Source: Thermoleophilia bacterium (GTDB taxonomy: Bacteria > Actinomycetota > Thermoleophilia > UBA2241). From it: a DNA stretch of 64,000 nt. The translations under genes were made by a program, and so were the position numbers. The notes under the pieces are model-generated. The model searched no databases, was not told the origin of the DNA, and was given only the letters and a program-made list of their open reading frames with translations. The stretch is taken from NCBI GenBank assembly GCA_041393415.1, contig JAWKKE010000001.1, forward strand, positions 310,001-374,000, read 5' to 3'. Positions 1 through 8,613 of this stretch are shown here, one piece after another; position 1 is the stretch's first letter; every line of letters begins with the position of its first letter.

Positions 1-105
1 AGTTGCCAACCGCGGTTCTCCCACCGCGCAATCACCTATGGGTGACTCGCGGATGGCGAACCGCGGCAACAGCAAAGGAAGAACCGGGCCGCGGACTGCT
101 GCGGG

Positions 106-3100
106 CTACACCCTCTGCCGGAACGCGATGATCTCGAGGTCGTCGCGCAAGTCGCAGGTGTGGTGCGCGACTGCTTCCCTCACCCGTTCGACGATCTCCT
201 CGCAGCTCAGGTCGCCCGTGTCCGCAAGCGTTGCCAGCAGCCGATCTTCGCCGAAGCATTCACCCTGACAACGCGCCTCGGTCACACCGTCGGTGTAGAG
301 GACCAGCACGGCGCCCCGCGGAACCGCGAACTGCATTTCCGTGTAGTCGCGCGAGAACGCCCCCAGCAGCGGGCCATACTCGGGCTCGACAAAACGCGCC
401 GCACCGTCGCCGGCGAGCACCGGTGGCGGATGCCCGGCGCTCGCCGCCCGAGCGCGGCCGCGCGCAGTGTCCACGACAATGAGCAGAGCGCTGGCGAACC
501 CTTCGTTGTCCAGCGCGAGCAGCATGCGATTTACATAACCGAGGATCTTGGCCGGAGACGTCGAGAGGAACGTGACGGCACGCACGGCGCTGCGGACGGT
601 CTCGGCGAGACCAGCCGCCCGAACGCCCTTGCCCATGACGTCGCCGATGAGGATGCAGACGCGTCCGTCGTTGAGCTCGAAGACGTCGTGGAAGTCGCCG
701 CCGACGAGATCCGGACGGCGCGCCGGTAGCGACAGCAGCGCGAGGTCGAGTCCCTCGATGGTCGGCAGCGGATGGAGGAAGTTCTGGCGCAGCATCAGCG
801 CCACGCGATGCTCCGTCTCATAGCTGCGCGCGTTCTCGAGACCGACGGCGATCTCGGACGCCATGAGTTCGAACAGTGAGACGTCCTCCGGGCTGAAACC
901 TCGTGGCCGGGGCCAGCCGATGCCGAGGACACCGACGGGGCGGCCGGTCTTGATGAGCGGGAGCACGGCGAACGACGCGACCCCGGCGCGCTCCGCCCAC
1001 GCCATCAGCCGCTCGTCGCACTCGCAATCGTCCCGGTTCGCGACCAGCAGCCGCTCGCCCGAGCGGTACACCTCCGCCAGCGGGTTCCACGGCGACGCAT
1101 CCGCCTTGGCGCGCACGTCACCCTCCGGAAGGCCCCGCACAACGACGACCCGCAGATTCCCTTCTTCGTCCGGCAGCGCCAGTCCCACGTGACTGACCTC
1201 GAGAAGCCGGTGAACGGCCTCGACGAGGCGCTCGGCGAGCTCCGTGACCTCGAGCGCCGAGGAGGCCGTCTTGGCCACCTCCGCAAGCAGACTCAGCCGG
1301 CGGGCCTGGCGTGCGCGCTCTTCCGCCAGCTTGGTCCGTTCCTCGAGCGCGGTGCGCAAGGCCTGCTCCGCCTGCTTGCGCTCCGAGATGTCCTCCACGA
1401 GCGCGATCATCCACTTGGGCGCGCCGCGCTCGTCGCGCGCGAGAGAGAGACTCTTGCGCACCCACACTACGTCGCCGAGCTTACGCACATACCGATTCTC
1501 GATCACGAAGTCGTTGATCTCTCCGGCGAGCATGCGCTGCAACTGCGCTCTGTTCTCCGCCGCGTCGTCCGGGTGGACGAGATCGGCGAAGACGCGTCCG
1601 AGCAGCTCGTCGAGGCTATAGCCGGTGATCGCGCAGAGCGCCGGGTTGGCATCGAGCACCCGCCCGTCGGCAGCGCTCAGTGAGAAGCCGATGGCGGCAT
1701 GGGCAAACGCTGCCCGATTCTTCGCCTCACTGTCGCGCAGCGCCTCGAACGCCAGGTGTTCCTCGGTCACGTTGGTGCCGACGGCGAGGATCTCGCTCAC
1801 ATCACCGTCCGCGCCGTAGATCGCGCGATTCGTCCACGCTACCCAGACCCGGTGGCCGTCCTTGCAGAGGTTCTCGTTCGTGTTGCGGGCGAAGAGCTCG
1901 GGACGCTCAACAATGTCGGCAACCAGCCTGGAGAGTTCGACGCCCGTCGTCTCCAGGTCTGGGACGAGCATGCCGACGTCCATGCCCACCGCTTCCTCGG
2001 CAGTCCAGCCGAAGAGCTGCTCGGCGTACTCGTTGAAGAACACGATCGTTCCGTCGCGCCGCCAGCGAATGATCGCGCTGTTGGCGAACTCGACGAGTTC
2101 CCGGTAGCGCTGCTCGCTCTCGCGCAGCGCCTGCTCGGCCCTTACCCGCTCGCTCACATCTTGCGTGATGCCGAAGCCGGCACGCAGATCGCCCGCCTCG
2201 TCTCGCTCGAGAAACGCCTTCTCGCGCACCCACTTGACCTCGTCGCCGACGACGATACGGTGTTCGATATCGTAAGGCTCGCCGCGCTGGGCGCCTCTCC
2301 AACGCTCGTCCACATAGGCACGGTCGTCCGGATGGACGACATCCAGGAAGGTTTCATACGAGAGCGACGTCCCCTGGGGAATACCGAAGATGCGGTAGTT
2401 CTCACCCGACCATATGAGACGGTTCTCGCGTACGTCGAGACGCCAGCTCCCGATACCGCCGACCTCCTGCGCGCGCTCCAGATCGGCCGTACTCTCGAGG
2501 AGCGCGCGCTCGATCTCGCGGTGAGCGGTGACGTCGCGAACCGTCGCCAGAGCGTGGGGCTCGCCACCGATCATCAGCTCGTCGACGTTTACCGACAACC
2601 GGCGCCGCCCACCTGACGGCGACACCAACTCGAACTCGAAGTCGCGCACCCGGCCTTCGTCGTCGAGGGTCTCGTTGAGTTCCCGCCAGGCATCCTCCGG
2701 CATAGCGCCCATCTCGTTGCCAGGCCGCCCCACGACCTCACCGGCGGCCACGTCGAACAGCGACAGAAAGGCACGATTGACACGCACCACGGTGTTATCG
2801 GCCTTACGGGTCAGCGCGGTGGCAAAGGGCGACTCCTCGAAGACGGCGGAGAACCCCGCTTGACTCTCGCGAAGCGCCGCCAAGAGCGCCTCGCGCTCAA
2901 CCTCCTTGCGCTTGCGTTCATCGATCTCGCGCAGATACCCCGTCACCCCGGAGGCACCCGGATAGACGCGCAGCTCGAGCCAGCGCTTCACCGCTGGAGA
3001 CAGGTACTCGATAATGATCGGCCGCCCCAACTCCATCGCATCGCGAATCGCGCGCCCGACTTGGTGCTCGCTGAGATCCGGGAACGCCTCCCAGATCGTG

Positions 3101-3714
3101 CTCCCGATTAGCTCGGTGCGCAGTCGCCCGAGGCTGCGCTCGAAGGCTGCGTTGACTACAAGGTACCTGTACTCCCAATCCAGGGAGAAGAAGCCCTCGT
3201 CGATCTCCTCGAGAGCGGCCAGTTCACGCTGCCGGCTGTGCTCACCGGCCGCGAGCACGGACTCGGCCTCCGGCCGTCGCCGTGCGCCGCGCCGCACGGC
3301 GCGCACGTCAACGCCGCCGTCCTGCCGGATCTCAAGCTCGTCCATGAGTTGCGCGATCATGTAGAGGCCGCGATGGCTGGGCTCGTCCAAAGGCGGACAT
3401 TGCGTGAGATCGAGCCCGCAGTCGTCGAAGCCGCAACCATGATCTCGGACCGAGATCAGGAGATCGTCGCCCTCGAAGTGAAGTCGGACCTCGAGGTCCG
3501 CCGCAGCGGCGCTGTGAGCGACGACGTTGCTCATCGCCTCCTGTATGGCGAGAACAACGTCCTCCACCGTCAGGCTGTCGACGGCCTGCGCGTACAGATA
3601 GTCGCGGACGCGCTGGCGAGCGCGCAGGAGGCGCGCCGGGTCCAGCGGAAGCCGGAAGGCCAGACTCGGAGCATGCGCGCCGCCCCGCTGAGCTTGGGGC
3701 TCAGGCGCAGACAT
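106..3714 (-). CDS. Multi-PAS/GAF SpoIIE-type serine phosphatase with N-terminal RsbW-like kinase domain
   Basis: The 1202-aa protein has an unusual order of signalling domains. About residues 20-140 form an RsbW/SpoIIAB-type HATPase fold (AIQEAMSNVVAHS N-box, VRDHGCGFD G-box). Five PAS domains follow at roughly 165-275, 285-400, 405-530, 535-665 and 665-790; several end in the PAC-type DxSERxxAEQAL signature. A GAF domain lies near 805-955. The C-terminus is a PP2C/SpoIIE phosphatase with metal-binding motifs (VGGDFHDVF, IGDVMGKG, LYTDGVTEA). Such proteins dephosphorylate anti-sigma-factor antagonists in partner-switching stress control. Kinase and phosphatase domains in one chain suggest that it could both phosphorylate and dephosphorylate an antagonist. 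No signal peptide or membrane segment is seen, so it is probably cytosolic. The ATG has only a weak ribosome site. It follows rdgB after a 233-nt gap with no gene. Confidence 0.85.
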   Translation of the reverse strand: MSAPEPQAQRGGAHAPSLAFRLPLDPARLLRARQRVRDYLYAQAVDSLTVEDVVLAIQEAMSNVVAHSAAAADLEVRLHFEGDDLLISVRDHGCGFDDCGLDLTQCPPLDEPSHRGLYMIAQLMDELEIRQDGGVDVRAVRRGARRRPEAESVLAAGEHSRQRELAALEEIDEGFFSLDWEYRYLVVNAAFERSLGRLRTELIGSTIWEAFPDLSEHQVGRAIRDAMELGRPIIIEYLSPAVKRWLELRVYPGASGVTGYLREIDERKRKEVEREALLAALRESQAGFSAVFEESPFATALTRKADNTVVRVNRAFLSLFDVAAGEVVGRPGNEMGAMPEDAWRELNETLDDEGRVRDFEFELVSPSGGRRRLSVNVDELMIGGEPHALATVRDVTAHREIERALLESTADLERAQEVGGIGSWRLDVRENRLIWSGENYRIFGIPQGTSLSYETFLDVVHPDDRAYVDERWRGAQRGEPYDIEHRIVVGDEVKWVREKAFLERDEAGDLRAGFGITQDVSERVRAEQALRESEQRYRELVEFANSAIIRWRRDGTIVFFNEYAEQLFGWTAEEAVGMDVGMLVPDLETTGVELSRLVADIVERPELFARNTNENLCKDGHRVWVAWTNRAIYGADGDVSEILAVGTNVTEEHLAFEALRDSEAKNRAAFAHAAIGFSLSAADGRVLDANPALCAITGYSLDELLGRVFADLVHPDDAAENRAQLQRMLAGEINDFVIENRYVRKLGDVVWVRKSLSLARDERGAPKWMIALVEDISERKQAEQALRTALEERTKLAEERARQARRLSLLAEVAKTASSALEVTELAERLVEAVHRLLEVSHVGLALPDEEGNLRVVVVRGLPEGDVRAKADASPWNPLAEVYRSGERLLVANRDDCECDERLMAWAERAGVASFAVLPLIKTGRPVGVLGIGWPRPRGFSPEDVSLFELMASEIAVGLENARSYETEHRVALMLRQNFLHPLPTIEGLDLALLSLPARRPDLVGGDFHDVFELNDGRVCILIGDVMGKGVRAAGLAETVRSAVRAVTFLSTSPAKILGYVNRMLLALDNEGFASALLIVVDTARGRARAASAGHPPPVLAGDGAARFVEPEYGPLLGAFSRDYTEMQFAVPRGAVLVLYTDGVTEARCQGECFGEDRLLATLADTGDLSCEEIVERVREAVAHHTCDLRDDLEIIAFRQRV

Positions 3715-3947
3715 GGCGCGGAAGCACCGGAGACCACGAGGACTGCTCGATCTGAACGACCACGAATGACCCCACAGGGTTGCTCCGCCAATGGTTCAAT
3801 TGTCGTCCGGCCGCACAGGTAGGGTCAAGCATTCGGCAAGCGTCGCGGTCGAGAAGCCGTCCGCAAGGGGACAACGCCGCCTGGTGTACGCTCACCGAGC
3901 GGCCGCAGGCGCGGCTGCTCTACCGGCCGCGACCGGCACCCCGGCCG

Positions 3948-4580
3948 TCAGATGCGAAGGACGCCCTCGTGACGCAGCAGCTCGAGGAGCTGCTGCCCGG
4001 CGAGGGCGCGATGGCTCGCCCGGTCCTTCTCGGCCGCCGGCCACTCGGCCACCGTGGAGTCTGAGCCGTCGGGCACGAAGACCGGATCGTACCCGAAGCC
4101 GCCGGCGCCACGCGGCGCTTCAGCGATAGCTCCCCACCAGTGGCCTTCGACGGCATGCTCACTGCCGTCGGGAGCTACGGCGCAAAGCGAGCAGACGAAG
4201 CGCGCCCGGCGCGCGAGCGGGCCGGCGCAGCCGGCCATCTCGCGCAGGAGGCGCGCCACGTTGGCCGTGTCGGCGCCGGGCCCGTCCACGCCCGCGTAGC
4301 GAGCGCTGGTTACGCCCGGCGCCCATCCGAGCGCCTCGACCTGGAGGCCGGAGTCGTCGGCCAGGCACCACACACCGTCGGCGCCGGCCTCGCCACCGCG
4401 CGCGCGTAGCGCCCGCCACAGGGCGAGCGCCTTCTCGCGCGCGTTCTCGGCAAATGAATCGATGCCCTCCGGGGGGAGTTCAATGTCGCCCGGCATCCCC
4501 TGAACCTCATGCGGTGCCAGAATCTGGCGGAACTCGCCCAGCTTGTGGGCATTGCCGGAAGCGAGCACCAACCGCGTCAC
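3948..4580 (-). CDS. rdgB: XTP/dITP diphosphatase (RdgB/HAM1 family)
   Basis: This 210-aa protein hydrolyses non-canonical purine triphosphates (XTP, dITP, ITP) to monophosphates and keeps them out of nucleic acids. It starts with the family signature LVLASGNAHKLGEF. It carries the conserved LADDSGLQVEALGWAPGVTSARYAG block and the GFGYDPVFVP and SHRALA motifs. The GTG start at 4580 is chosen because it overlaps the rph stop codon (GTGA) and gives the normal family length; the frame stays open upstream but there runs antisense-like through rph. Adjacency to rph is a common arrangement in actinobacteria and many other bacteria. It is the last gene of a long minus-strand gene run. Confidence 0.95.
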   Translation of the reverse strand: MTRLVLASGNAHKLGEFRQILAPHEVQGMPGDIELPPEGIDSFAENAREKALALWRALRARGGEAGADGVWCLADDSGLQVEALGWAPGVTSARYAGVDGPGADTANVARLLREMAGCAGPLARRARFVCSLCAVAPDGSEHAVEGHWWGAIAEAPRGAGGFGYDPVFVPDGSDSTVAEWPAAEKDRASHRALAGQQLLELLRHEGVLRI

Positions 4581-5302
4581 GCGAGCCTCACCGCAGCGAT
4601 CGCCGCCGCTTGAGCGGCCGCCAGATCCGCCGCGCCGGCGGCGGCCAAGTCCAGCATCGCCTCGAGCGTCGCGCGTTCGTACGGCTCGCCCTCGGCCGTC
4701 GCCTGCACCTCGACCAGGCGGCCGTCGCCGGTCATGACGACATTCGTATCGACGGCCGCCGCCGAATCCTCTTCGTAGTCGAGATCGAGCAGAAGCTGCC
4801 CATCGACGACTCCCACGCTGATCGCGGCGATCGAGTCGAACAGGGGCAACTCGTTGAGGCGCAGCGTCTTCTCCAGCTTGAGCGCCGCCAGGTACACCGC
4901 GACGTAGGCGCCGCTGATGCTGGCGGTCCGCGTGCCGCCATCGGCCTGCAGCACGTCGCAGTCGACGGCGATCGTGCGCTCGCCGATCATACCGAGGTCG
5001 ACGATCGCCCTGAGACTGCGCCCGATGAGGCGCTGTATCTCCATCGTGCGTCCGCCCTGGCGGCCGCGCACCGCCTCGCGCGGCGACCGCGTCGGCGTGG
5101 CCGCCGGCAGCATGCTGTACTCGGCCGTCAGCCAGCCGCGCCCCGAACCACGCAGCCACGGCGGCACGCCGTCGCTGAGCGACGCCGTGCAGAGCACGTG
5201 CGTGTCGCCCAGCTCGATGCGCGCGGACCCCGCGGCGAACTTGGACACATTGGGCGTGATGCGCAGCGGCCGCAGCTCGGCCGCGCCTCGATCTGTCCTC
5301 AC
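4577..5302 (-). CDS. rph: Ribonuclease PH
   Basis: This 241-aa phosphorolytic 3'-5' exoribonuclease trims tRNA 3' ends. The sequence begins RTDRGAAELRPL, as in the family, and shows GDTHVLCTAS, WLTAEYSMLPAAT and RSPREAVRGRQGGRTMEIQRLIGRSLR, followed by DCDVLQADGGTRTASI. An ATG 30 nt upstream (5332) also keeps the frame open. The GTG at 5302 is preferred because a very strong GGAGGAGG ribosome site lies 6 nt before it and because family members begin at this point. It overlaps rdgB by 4 nt, which suggests translational coupling. Confidence 0.95.
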   Translation of the reverse strand: MRTDRGAAELRPLRITPNVSKFAAGSARIELGDTHVLCTASLSDGVPPWLRGSGRGWLTAEYSMLPAATPTRSPREAVRGRQGGRTMEIQRLIGRSLRAIVDLGMIGERTIAVDCDVLQADGGTRTASISGAYVAVYLAALKLEKTLRLNELPLFDSIAAISVGVVDGQLLLDLDYEEDSAAAVDTNVVMTGDGRLVEVQATAEGEPYERATLEAMLDLAAAGAADLAAAQAAAIAAVRLA

Positions 5303-5345
5303 GAAGGTCCTCCTCCGCCGCTCTCGCGGCACATTGGCGCCGCGC

Positions 5346-5849
5346 TCAGGCGGCAGGTCGAGTAAGGCCGAAGAGCTCGCGGCGCTGCCGCACGACGAAG
5401 AGCAGCGCCGCTCCGGCCGTCGTCATCACCGCCGCCTCGCCGGCGCCCACCCACACGGCACTGGCCCAGAACGGCAGGTCGAGCACAACGGCGAGCATCG
5501 CCGCCACACCGAGGCCGTTGACGACCACCGGCACGAGCAGAGCAATGTAACGCGGGCCGAGCCGCTGCATCAAAGAAGCGGCCACGAGCGTAAGCAACGA
5601 CCCAAAGAGCACATCGACGACGAACATCGGACTATTCATGTTGCCAAGAGCAGTGCCGATCGTGAGACCGGCCACGGCCGCGGGGTCGACGCAGGCGAAC
5701 ACCATGAGCGCCTCCGAGAGACGGAACTGCACCTGGCCGTAAGCGAGCGCATTGAGGCCCGGCGCGAGCGTGAGCGCGGCGTAGAGCGCAGCGTAGAGCG
5801 CGGCGCGCACGAGAAAGCGGCTGCTCATGGCTCCGCGCTCGGCCTTCAC
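5346..5849 (-). CDS. queT: QueT-type ECF transporter S component (queuosine precursor uptake)
   Basis: This small hydrophobic protein has about five or six membrane spans. The family hallmark QVQFRLSEALMVF comes after the first helix. QueT proteins are substrate-binding S components of energy-coupling-factor transporters and are predicted to import queuosine precursors. The GTG at 5849 overlaps the murI stop as GTGA. An internal ATG at 5828, preceded by GGAG, gives a shorter N-terminus that fits the family better, so the true start is uncertain. No ECF ATPase or T component is in the window, so it would have to share an energising module encoded elsewhere. No preQ1-like riboswitch is seen upstream, which is expected if it is read from the murI transcript. 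Confidence 0.75.
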   Translation of the reverse strand: MKAERGAMSSRFLVRAALYAALYAALTLAPGLNALAYGQVQFRLSEALMVFACVDPAAVAGLTIGTALGNMNSPMFVVDVLFGSLLTLVAASLMQRLGPRYIALLVPVVVNGLGVAAMLAVVLDLPFWASAVWVGAGEAAVMTTAGAALLFVVRQRRELFGLTRPAA

Positions 5850-6721
5850 GCCGTACCTCTGGCGTCGTGTGCTGCCTCGCAGCCCGCCAGCTCGTCGAGA
5901 CCCACCTGGCGCACCTCGCCAAGTGGCATTTGCAGAAAGCGCGCGCCGACGGCACGAAAGGTCCCGACGTCGCCGGTACAGAGGAAGCTGTACTCCCCCT
6001 CACGATCCTCCTGCCGGGCAATGCCCTGACGCGAGAGCACGTCGCCGACCTCACGCGCGATCTCGAGCGCCGGATTCACGAGCGTCACGTCGCGACCGAG
6101 AAGTCTTTGCAGCATAGGCGCCACGAGCGGGTAGTGCGTGCAGCCCATGATCACCACATCGGGACGCTTCTCCTTGAGCGGTGCCGTGTAGCGGCGTACG
6201 GCGTCGACGACCTCCTGGCTGGCGACGTCGCCCTCCTGAATGAACGTCGCCAGCTTGGGACAGGCCTGCTGATGCACCTCGGCGGCGACGTCGAGACCAT
6301 GGATCGCTCGTTCGTAGCTGCCGCTCGCCACCGTCGCCTCCGTCGCCAGCACACCGATGCGCCGGTAGCGCGAGCTCTGTACGGCGGCGCGGGCGCCCGG
6401 CATGACGACGCCGACGATCGGCGTCGAGAAACGGGCCTGCAGCGCCGGCAGCGCCGCCGCCGTAGCCGAGAAGCAGGCCACCACGAGAAGCTTGACACCG
6501 GTGCACTCGAGAAACGCCGCGATCTGCGTCGCGTAGCGCTCGAGCTCCTCCTTCGTCTTCTCGCCGTAGGGAAAGCGCGCCGTGTCGCCGACGTAGATGA
6601 AGTCTTCGCTCGGCAGCGCCACGAGGCATTCGTGCAGCACGGTGAGACCTCCCATACCCGAGTCGAACACGCCGATGGGCAGGGCGGAGAGATCGCGTGT
6701 GTCGGTGAGAGGACGAGTCAT
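5846..6721 (-). CDS. murI: Glutamate racemase with atypical first catalytic box
   Basis: The enzyme interconverts L- and D-glutamate for peptidoglycan synthesis. Conserved blocks are IGVFDSGMGGLTV (about residue 16), GDTARFPYG (45-53), the TEATVASGSY loop and the second catalytic cysteine box MGCTHYPL (Cys194). The first cysteine box, normally ACNTA or ACNSA, reads ACFSATA (Cys83), so the conserved Asn after the cysteine is Phe. The ATG at 6721 is chosen because longer starts (to 6814) would run into the upstream transporter gene and add residues unlike the family. It lies between a DMT transporter (38 nt away) and queT (4-nt overlap), and with rph-rdgB downstream this is a common actinobacterial neighbourhood. 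Confidence 0.9.
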   Translation of the reverse strand: MTRPLTDTRDLSALPIGVFDSGMGGLTVLHECLVALPSEDFIYVGDTARFPYGEKTKEELERYATQIAAFLECTGVKLLVVACFSATAAALPALQARFSTPIVGVVMPGARAAVQSSRYRRIGVLATEATVASGSYERAIHGLDVAAEVHQQACPKLATFIQEGDVASQEVVDAVRRYTAPLKEKRPDVVIMGCTHYPLVAPMLQRLLGRDVTLVNPALEIAREVGDVLSRQGIARQEDREGEYSFLCTGDVGTFRAVGARFLQMPLGEVRQVGLDELAGCEAAHDARGTA

Positions 6722-6759
6722 GGTCACAAGCGCCGCGAACGGCGTCTGCGTAGTATCTC

Positions 6760-7668
6760 TCAGGCCGCGGCAGGCTGTCCAGACGCCCGCTTCTGGCCAC
6801 TGTTCGCAAGCCACACTCCGGAGATCACGACCGCTGCGGCGACGACTTGCCAGAGACCGAAGCGCTCGCCGAGGAGCACATACGCGCCGGCGATGCCGAC
6901 GATCGGGATGAGATTGAGAAAGACGCTCGCCCTGCCCGCGGAGACGTAGCCGAACGCGTAGTTGAGCAGCAGATAGCCCACGACAGAGCAGATCGTCGTC
7001 AGGTAGACGAGCGCGCCGACAGCAGTCCAGGTGGGCGTGCGTACACCCACGACCGCCGCCTCGATCAGCGTCAGCGGCAACATGAAGAGTGCGCCGAAGA
7101 GGTTCTGGAAGGCGGTGACGTAGAGCGGCGAGCGATCGACGAGCAGGTGCCGCGCGAGGAGCGCGTAGCCACCGGCGGCCAGACAGGCGCCGAGCACGAG
7201 CAGGTTGCCGACGGTGCTGCTCTCGCCCTCGTTACCGCTCACGCCGACGAGGGCGAGAATGCCGGCGAACGAGAGCGCGATGCCAGCCAGCTCACGAGCG
7301 CTCGTATGCTCGTGCAGCGTGAAGCGATTCAGCACGAGAACGACGATCGGGACGCCGGCCATGAGCACCGCCGCCTCACTGGCGCTCGTGCGCGCGATAC
7401 CCGAGTTCTCCAGGGTGAAGTAGACCGTGAGGGAGACGAAGCCCAGAAGGGCGAGGCGGGCGAGCTCAGCGCGCGTGGCACGTTCGCGCGCACCACTCGC
7501 CCGCCACGCCACCCAGAGGATGCCCCCGGCGAACGCGAAACGCAGAAAGGCGAGCAGCAGTGGTTCGAAGCCCTGGAGGCCGAATTTCGTGCCGACGAAG
7601 GAGAGCCCGAAGGCCAGCGTCGTGCCGGTAAGGGCGAAGTAGGCCGAGGCAGGTGGTCGCGTGTGCAC
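6760..7668 (-). CDS. EamA/DMT-family transporter (copy 1)
   Basis: This 302-aa inner-membrane protein has about ten predicted helices in two EamA repeats. The first starts at FALTGTTLAFGLSFVGTKFGLQG and the second after SNEGESSTVGNLLVLGACLAAGGYALLARHLL. DMT carriers export metabolites or amino acids, and the substrate cannot be read from sequence. The GTG at 7668 has AAGGAT 8 nt upstream. The next gene upstream is a close paralogue (shared FGLSFV, KF.L.GFEPLL, LRFxxAGG), 12 nt away, so the pair probably arose by tandem duplication and may work as a heterodimer. Position between the olefin genes and murI does not fix a role. Confidence 0.85.
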   Translation of the reverse strand: MHTRPPASAYFALTGTTLAFGLSFVGTKFGLQGFEPLLLAFLRFAFAGGILWVAWRASGARERATRAELARLALLGFVSLTVYFTLENSGIARTSASEAAVLMAGVPIVVLVLNRFTLHEHTSARELAGIALSFAGILALVGVSGNEGESSTVGNLLVLGACLAAGGYALLARHLLVDRSPLYVTAFQNLFGALFMLPLTLIEAAVVGVRTPTWTAVGALVYLTTICSVVGYLLLNYAFGYVSAGRASVFLNLIPIVGIAGAYVLLGERFGLWQVVAAAVVISGVWLANSGQKRASGQPAAA

Positions 7669-7680
7669 GGCGCGATCCTT

Positions 7681-8613
7681 CTAAGACGACGGCGGGCAGC
7701 TGGCAGCCCCGCACCCGGTGTTGGCCAGCCACACACCGAGCACTACAACGGCGGCGGCGAGCGCTTGCCCCAGCGTGAAGCGTTCGCCGAGCACGAGGTA
7801 GGCGCCGGCGACGCCGACCACCGGCGTCAGATTCGTGAACACACTCACGCGACTGGCGTCGGCGTGTCGCAAAGCGTAGTTGAAGAGCAGGTAGCCGAGT
7901 GCCGAGGCGGCCAGCGCGAGAAACGCGATCCCGCCCACAGCGTCCCACGTGGGCGTGTGCACGCCGACCAGAGCCGCCTCGGCCACTACTGCGGGCACGA
8001 TGAACAGAGCTCCGAACAGGTGCTGGTAGGTGGTCACATGCAGCGCCGAACGCTGCACGAGGAGGTGCCGAGCCATGAGCGTGTAGATGGCCACCGCCAG
8101 TGAAGCGCCGAGCACGAGGAGGTTACCGAGGAGCGTGCCGCCCGCGGAATCCTCACTCTCGGCGCCGAACCAGACGAGTCCGATGATCCCCGCGAACGAG
8201 ATGAAGACACCTGCCCATTGACGCGGCCCGTTGGGCTCGCGCAGCGTGAACGTATTGAGCACGATGACGAAGATCGGGATGGCGCCGGCAAGCACCGCCG
8301 CCTCTCCCGCGCTGGTGTGCGCGAGACCTGTGTTCTCAAGGCCAAGGTAGAGCGTGAGAGAGACGAAGCCGAGAAGGGCGAGACGGCCGAGTTCGGCGCG
8401 CGTCAACGGCGGCGCACCGCCATCTCGCTCGCGTGTGAATCGCCCGATCAAGAAGAGGACACCGCCGGCGAGCGAGAAACGCAGGAACGCGCCGAGGAGC
8501 GGCTCGAAGCCGCGCAAGGCGAACTTGATGGCGACGAATGAGAGCCCAAAGACGAGCGTCGCGCCCGCCAGCGCCAGGTAGAGCCGCAGGGATGCGCGCT
8601 CCACCCGCCTCAC
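7681..8613 (-). CDS. EamA/DMT-family transporter (copy 2)
   Basis: This paralogue of the adjacent transporter also has about ten helices and two EamA repeats (LALAGATLVFGLSFVAIKFALRGFEPL at the N-terminus, then GGTLLGNLLVLGASLAVAIYTLMARHLL). A longer frame reaches 8679. The GTG at 8613 is chosen because it overlaps the oleD stop as GTGA, matching the coupling used throughout this gene run, and because the extra residues are basic and unlike the family. Substrate unknown. Co-transcription with oleABCD raises the possibility that the pair exports or balances a product or precursor of that pathway; this is inference from position only. Confidence 0.83.
   Translation of the reverse strand: MRRVERASLRLYLALAGATLVFGLSFVAIKFALRGFEPLLGAFLRFSLAGGVLFLIGRFTRERDGGAPPLTRAELGRLALLGFVSLTLYLGLENTGLAHTSAGEAAVLAGAIPIFVIVLNTFTLREPNGPRQWAGVFISFAGIIGLVWFGAESEDSAGGTLLGNLLVLGASLAVAIYTLMARHLLVQRSALHVTTYQHLFGALFIVPAVVAEAALVGVHTPTWDAVGGIAFLALAASALGYLLFNYALRHADASRVSVFTNLTPVVGVAGAYLVLGERFTLGQALAAAVVVLGVWLANTGCGAASCPPSS

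Noticed and set aside
1699..2616. 305-residue plus-strand frame opposite the multi-PAS gene
   Set aside because: It is a shadow of high-GC coding sequence: the minus strand has clear PAS motifs throughout, and this frame has no recognisable domain or ribosome site.
4581..5159. N-terminal extension of rdgB to 403 residues
   Set aside because: This is rph read in another frame. The GTGA overlap at 4577-4580 gives the normal RdgB length.
5302..5346. preQ1 riboswitch linked to queT
   Set aside because: queT is inside a coupled gene run with no leader before it; the gap after it is too short and shows no pseudoknot-type element.
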